Shown in pieces: positions 1-8,195 of a stretch of DNA of 8,195 bases. The DNA comes from an uncultured Aquimonas sp. (GTDB taxonomy: Bacteria > Pseudomonadota > Gammaproteobacteria > Xanthomonadales > Xanthomonadaceae): contig CAMLOR010000150.1 in the NCBI GenBank assembly GCA_946481615.1, positions 1 to 8,195 on the forward strand, in the 5' to 3' direction. Every line of letters starts with the position of its first letter. The stretch's first letter is position 1. Both the position numbers and the translations under genes were made by a program. Below the pieces are notes generated by a model that saw nothing but the letters and a program-made list of their open reading frames with translations, was not told the DNA's origin and ran no database searches.

Positions 1-4543
<4,543 letters not shown>

Positions 4544-4549
4544 CACAGC

Positions 4550-6052
4550 ATGGACGACCTGCGCCTGCGCAGCATCGTGATCGTGGGCGGCGGCACCGCC
4601 GGCTGGATGGCCGGCGCGGCGCTGGCGAAACTGCTCGGCCGCAGCATGACGATCCGCCTGATCGAATCCGACGAGATCGGCATCGTCGGCGTGGGCGAGG
4701 CCACCATCCCGCAGATCCGCCTGTTCAACGGCACGCTCGGCCTCGACGAAGACGATTTCATCCGCAAGACGCAGGGCACCTTCAAGCTCGGCATCGAATT
4801 CGTCGACTGGGTGCGCCCCGGCCATCGCTACCACCATGCCTTCGGCGGCGTCGGCGGGCGCGACCTGGGTCTCGTGCCCTTCCATCACTACTGGCGCAAG
4901 CTGCATGCACGCGGCGAGGCGACCGAACTCGGCGACTACACCTTCAACTGCGTGGCGGCGCGCGCCGGCAAGTTCCTGCGCGGCGCCAACATCCCGAATT
5001 CGCCGCTCTCGAACGTCTTCCACGCCTTTCATTTCGATGCGGGGCTGTATTCGCGCTATCTGCGCGCCTTCGCCGAGCCGCTCGGCGTGCAGCGCACGGA
5101 AGGCAAGATCGTCGACGTGCAGCTGCATCCGGAAACCGGGTTCGTGCAATCGGTTCGGATGGAAAGCGGCGAGACGATCGAAGGCGATCTCTTCATCGAT
5201 TGCTCGGGCTTTCGCGGTTTGCTGATCGAGCAGGCGCTGAAGACCGGCTACCACGACTGGAGCCAGTGGCTGCCCTGCAACCGCGCACTCGCGGTGCCCT
5301 GCGCCTCGGTTTCTCCGCTGACGCCGTTCACGCGCTCGACCGCACGCGACGCCGGCTGGCAGTGGCGCATCCCGCTGCAGCACCGTATCGGCAACGGCTA
5401 CGTCTATTGCAGCGATTTCATCAGCGACGACGAGGCGGCGGCCACGCTCGTCGCCAACCTCGACGGCGAGAAACTGCAGGACCCGCGCCCGCTGCGCTTC
5501 GTCACCGGCATGCGCAGGAAGTTCTGGAACCGGAACGTGGTGGCGCTGGGCCTTGCGAGCGGCTTCATGGAGCCGCTGGAATCGACCAGCATCCACTTCA
5601 TCCAGTCCGCGATCAGCAAGCTGGTCGCGCTGCTGCCGGACCGCCGCTTCGCCCAGGCGGAAATCGACGAATACAACCGCGTCCTGCAGTTCGAATACGA
5701 ACGCGCGCGCGATTTCATCGTGCTGCACTACAAGGCGACCGAGCGGCAGGGCGCGTTCTGGCAGCGTTGCCGCGAGATGTCCGTGCCCGACACGCTGGCG
5801 GCGAAGATGGAACTGTTCCGCAGCGGCGGGCGCGTGTTCCGCGAGCACGAGGAACTGTTCACCGAATCGAGCTGGATCCAGGTGCTGATCGGGCAGGAAG
5901 TATTGCCCGAGCGGTGGCACCCGATGGTGGACCTGCTTTCCGACGCCGAGCTGCGGCAGTTCGTGGACGGCATCAAGGCGCTGCTGGCGCGGTCGGCGGC
6001 GGCGATGCCGACGCACGAGCAGTTCATCGAGAAACATTGCAAGGCGGGCTGA
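4550..6052 (+). CDS. FAD-dependent halogenase of the tryptophan halogenase family
   Basis: This 500-residue protein has the FAD-binding motif G13-G-G-T-A-G-W in [14 protein letters not shown], and [12 protein letters not shown] at 47-57. K79 in [13 protein letters not shown] matches the lysine that carries the hypohalous species in PrnA/RebH. It also has the halogenase signature W270-Q-W-R-I-P275, and [16 protein letters not shown] at 339-354 with E344 matching the catalytic glutamate. The family uses FADH2 from a separate flavin reductase, O2 and halide to halogenate electron-rich aromatics. No signal peptide is seen, so it is cytoplasmic. Length and motifs are complete, so an active enzyme is plausible. 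It sits six bases after the pullulanase and just before the GH97 gene, evidently in the same operon. GGGGAA at 4534-4539 is a possible ribosome binding site. The Caulobacter maltodextrin locus has a similar neighbour. The substrate is unknown and free tryptophan should not be assumed. The residue pairings are from memory of the family. Confidence 0.92.
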   Translation: MDDLRLRSIVIVGGGTAGWMAGAALAKLLGRSMTIRLIESDEIGIVGVGEATIPQIRLFNGTLGLDEDDFIRKTQGTFKLGIEFVDWVRPGHRYHHAFGGVGGRDLGLVPFHHYWRKLHARGEATELGDYTFNCVAARAGKFLRGANIPNSPLSNVFHAFHFDAGLYSRYLRAFAEPLGVQRTEGKIVDVQLHPETGFVQSVRMESGETIEGDLFIDCSGFRGLLIEQALKTGYHDWSQWLPCNRALAVPCASVSPLTPFTRSTARDAGWQWRIPLQHRIGNGYVYCSDFISDDEAAATLVANLDGEKLQDPRPLRFVTGMRRKFWNRNVVALGLASGFMEPLESTSIHFIQSAISKLVALLPDRRFAQAEIDEYNRVLQFEYERARDFIVLHYKATERQGAFWQRCREMSVPDTLAAKMELFRSGGRVFREHEELFTESSWIQVLIGQEVLPERWHPMVDLLSDAELRQFVDGIKALLARSAAAMPTHEQFIEKHCKAG

Positions 6053-6089
6053 AACCATGTCGCGAGTGTTCGCACGGCCGGGAATCACG

Positions 6090-8105
6090 ATGACGCGCTG
6101 GCTGCTCCTGTTCCTGCTTCCCACGGCAGCCATCGCCAAACCCGAGCCCGTCGCCCACATCGACTCTCCGAACCGGATCCTCCGCATCACCGTCGAACTG
6201 GACGACGGCCGCCTCGGCTACCGCGTCGACCGCCTCGGCGAACCCGTGATCGCGCATTCGCGCCTCGGCTTCCTGCTGCGCAACGGCCGGCTGGAACGCG
6301 ATCTCGAACTCGCCGCGCAATCGTCGTCCAGCCACGACGAAACCTGGGAACAGCCCTGGGGCGAGTCACGGCTCGTGCGCGACCATCACAACGAGCTGCG
6401 CGTCTTGCTGCGCGAAAAAGTGAACGCGAAACGGGAGTTCGGCGTCGTGTTCCGCGTCTTCGACGACGGCCTCGGTTTCCGCTACGAGTTCTCCGAGGCG
6501 ATGGGCGAGGTCGTCATCGACGACGAACTCACCGAGTTCGTGATCGCGCCGCCGGCCACGGCCTGGTGGATCCCGGCCGGCGAGTGGAATCGCTACGAAT
6601 ACCTCTACCAGCGCACGCCGCTGCAGGAAGTTTCGCAGGCGCATACGCCGATGACGGTGCGCACCGAACAGGGCCTGCACATCGCGTTCCACGAAGCGGC
6701 GCTGGTCGACTACTCCGCGATGTGGCTGCGCCGCACCGAAGGCCAGCGCTTCCGCGCGCAGCTCGCACCGGCTTCGGAAGGCTGGAAGGTGAAGCGCGCC
6801 GCCCCGTTCGCAACCCCGTGGCGCACTTTGCAGATCGCCGACCGCGCGGGCGGCCTGGTCGAGTCGAACCTGATCCTCAACCTCAACGAGCCCAATGCGC
6901 TGGGCGATGTGAGCTGGTTCCGGCCGAGCAAGTACGTCGGCGTCTGGTGGTCGCTGCATCTGGAAACCGAGTCGTGGGCCACGGGCGCCAAACACGGCGC
7001 CACTACCGGGAACACGAAACGCTACATCGACTTCGCCGCGAAACACGGTTTCCGCAGCGTGCTGGTGGAAGGCTGGAATCCGGGTTGGGACGGCCAGTGG
7101 TTCTCGAACGGCTGGGGCTTCGATTTCACCCGGCCGACGCAGGACTTCGACATCGAGGAATTGTCGAAGTACGCCGCCGCGAAAGGCGTGCATCTGATCG
7201 GCCACCACGAGACCGCCTGCGCCGTCAGCCACTACGAACGCCAGCTCGACGAGGCGTTCGCTCTGTACGCGCGTCTTGGCATCGACGTAGTGAAGACCGG
7301 CTATGTCTGCGATGCGGGGCAGATCGAACGCCAGGACGAACCCGGCGGCCCCGTGCTGCGCGAATGGCACGACGGCCAATGGAACGTGCGGCATCACCTG
7401 CGCGTGGTGCAGGCCGCCGCGAAACATCGCATCGCGGTGAACCCGCACGAACCGATCAAGGACACGGGCCTGCGCCGCACGTATCCGAACTGGGTGTCGC
7501 GCGAAGGCGCGCGCGGCATGGAGTACAACGCCTGGGGCCAGCCGCCCAACCCGCCCGAGCACGAGGCCAATCTCGTGTTCACGCGCCTGCTCGCCGGTCC
7601 GATGGATTTCACGCCGGGCGTGATCAGCCTGAAGGGCCGCGGTGGCCTGCCGTTCCAGAGCACGCTCGCCAAGCAACTGGCGCAGTTCGTGGTGATCTAC
7701 AGCCCGATCCAGATGGCCGCCGACCTGCCCGAACATTACGATGCCAACCCACAGGCCTTCCGGTTCATCGAGGAGGTGCCGGCCGATTGGGAAGAAACCC
7801 GTGTGCTGAACGGCGAGGTCGGCGACTACGTCACCATCGCGCGCCGCCAGCGCGGCACGCGCGACTGGTACCTGGGCGCGGTGACCGACGAGAACGGCCG
7901 CGTGCTGCCGGTGCCGCTGTCGTTCCTCGAACCCGGCGTCGCCTACGAAGCGCAGATCTATCGGGACGGCGACGGCGCGCACTGGAAGAGTGCACCGTTC
8001 GAGTTCGTGCGCGAGACGCGCGAGGTGGGCAGCGGGGATACGCTCACGCTGCGCCTGGCGGCCGGCGGCGGCCAGGCCATCCGCTTCACGCCGAAGCGCC
8101 GATAG
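6090..8105 (+). CDS. Secreted GH97 alpha-glucosidase (SusB-like, inverting type)
   Basis: This 671-residue enzyme would release glucose from the non-reducing ends of alpha-glucans and maltodextrins in the periplasm. It opens with a signal peptide, MTRWLLLFLLPTAAIA, before KPEP. Next come an N-terminal beta-sandwich (SPNRILRITVELDDGRLGY onward), a catalytic barrel (VEGWNPGW near 326-333, IGHHET, VKTGYV, NPHEP, GMEYNAWG, GPMDFTPG) and a C-terminal beta domain. The glutamates matching SusB E391, E439, E508 and E532 are E327, E374 (HHE), E454 (NPHE) and E478 (MEY), and E170 in RYEYLYQ probably matches the calcium ligand E194. Having glutamates at the HHE and PHE positions indicates the inverting alpha-glucosidase branch rather than the retaining one. 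About 11 extra residues lie between E374 and E454 compared with SusB. I chose the ATG at 6090 because it gives a compact signal peptide; an in-frame ATG at 6057, five bases after the halogenase stop, adds MSRVFARPGIT and is possible. Confidence 0.94.
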   Translation: MTRWLLLFLLPTAAIAKPEPVAHIDSPNRILRITVELDDGRLGYRVDRLGEPVIAHSRLGFLLRNGRLERDLELAAQSSSSHDETWEQPWGESRLVRDHHNELRVLLREKVNAKREFGVVFRVFDDGLGFRYEFSEAMGEVVIDDELTEFVIAPPATAWWIPAGEWNRYEYLYQRTPLQEVSQAHTPMTVRTEQGLHIAFHEAALVDYSAMWLRRTEGQRFRAQLAPASEGWKVKRAAPFATPWRTLQIADRAGGLVESNLILNLNEPNALGDVSWFRPSKYVGVWWSLHLETESWATGAKHGATTGNTKRYIDFAAKHGFRSVLVEGWNPGWDGQWFSNGWGFDFTRPTQDFDIEELSKYAAAKGVHLIGHHETACAVSHYERQLDEAFALYARLGIDVVKTGYVCDAGQIERQDEPGGPVLREWHDGQWNVRHHLRVVQAAAKHRIAVNPHEPIKDTGLRRTYPNWVSREGARGMEYNAWGQPPNPPEHEANLVFTRLLAGPMDFTPGVISLKGRGGLPFQSTLAKQLAQFVVIYSPIQMAADLPEHYDANPQAFRFIEEVPADWEETRVLNGEVGDYVTIARRQRGTRDWYLGAVTDENGRVLPVPLSFLEPGVAYEAQIYRDGDGAHWKSAPFEFVRETREVGSGDTLTLRLAAGGGQAIRFTPKRR

Positions 8106-8126
8106 CCCTCTCCTTCGGGGAGAGGG
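8106..8126 (+). terminator. Hairpin after the GH97 gene, possible terminator or dispersed repeat
   Basis: CCCTCTCC (8106-8113) and GGAGAGGG (8119-8126) form a perfect 8-bp stem with a TTCGG loop, starting directly after the TAG stop. No T-run follows; the next bases are TTGGGTGAGG. It may therefore be a processing or 3'-end-stabilising hairpin, or a copy of the common 'CCCTCTCC...GAGAGGGTTGGGTGAGG' intergenic repeat of proteobacteria, rather than a strict Rho-independent terminator. A new start codon follows 11 bases later, so complete termination here is uncertain. Confidence 0.5.
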
Positions 8127-8136
8127 TTGGGTGAGG

Positions 8137-8195
8137 ATGGTGTTCAACCCGCGACCACGCATCGAAGCCATCGATATCGCGCCCGGCCACCAGGC
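8137..8195 (+). CDS. Start of a further gene, possibly DUF6445 family (runs off the right edge)
   Basis: An open frame begins with ATG at 8137 and reads MVFNPRPRIEAIDIAPGHQ to the window edge, 19 full codons. A GTG directly after the ATG could serve as an alternative start. AGAGGG at 8121-8126 lies ten bases upstream and GGTGAGG abuts the ATG, so a usable ribosome binding site exists. The opening 'hydrophobic-FNPRP-x-I' followed by a short basic/acidic strand resembles, from memory, the N-termini of DUF6445 proteins, a small oxygenase-like family that occurs near tryptophan halogenases and TonB-dependent receptors. Nineteen residues are too few to be sure. It could also be a chance frame in a GC-rich spacer. 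Confidence 0.4.
   Translation, partial: MVFNPRPRIEAIDIAPGHQ

Noticed and set aside
8127..8195. Minus-strand frame reading LVAGRDIDGFDAWSRVEHH as the end of a convergent gene
   Set aside because: It has no stop codon before running into the hairpin repeat and the end of the GH97 gene, and no family was recognised. The plus-strand start with an upstream GAGGG is better supported.

Overview
This GC-rich window carries most of an alpha-glucan (starch, maltodextrin or pullulan) utilisation locus from a Gram-negative bacterium. Three things point to a gammaproteobacterium of the Xanthomonadales/Lysobacter type, although this is inference and no marker gene is present: the high GC content, the genomic repeats with 'ATTCCCGC...GCGGGAAT' and 'CCCTCTCC...GGAGAGGG' hairpins, and the pairing of a tryptophan-halogenase-family gene with maltodextrin genes. 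A comparable pairing is known from the Caulobacter maltodextrin (malA) locus.

Layout. The left edge (1-230, minus strand) holds the first 76 codons of a cytoplasmic GH13 alpha-glucosidase. A 123-bp divergent spacer (231-353) contains a LacI-family-type operator-like palindrome. A tightly packed plus-strand run follows. It holds a sodium/solute symporter of the vSGLT type (354-1772), a secreted type I pullulanase (1769-4543, start overlapping the symporter stop), an FAD-dependent halogenase-family protein (4550-6052) and a secreted GH97 alpha-glucosidase (about 6090-8105). A short hairpin follows at 8106-8126. After it a further plus-strand gene seems to begin at 8137 and runs off the window; its first residues resemble the DUF6445 family.

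How the parts fit (inference). Glucan entering the periplasm, presumably through a TonB-dependent receptor outside the window, would be debranched by the pullulanase. The inverting GH97 enzyme would then trim it to glucose. The Na+-driven symporter would carry sugar across the inner membrane, and the cytoplasmic GH13 alpha-glucosidase would handle short oligosaccharides. The LacI-type site between the divergent genes would make both arms maltose- or glucose-responsive. The halogenase has no obvious catabolic role, and its presence in the middle of the operon is the main biological puzzle.

The most unusual structural feature is an 85-bp double-hairpin repeat (2346-2430) inside the pullulanase coding region. 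It is read through in frame and adds about 28 residues to the predicted CBM48-like domain. No gene-free stretch longer than 300 bases, RNA gene, CRISPR array or transposase was seen.
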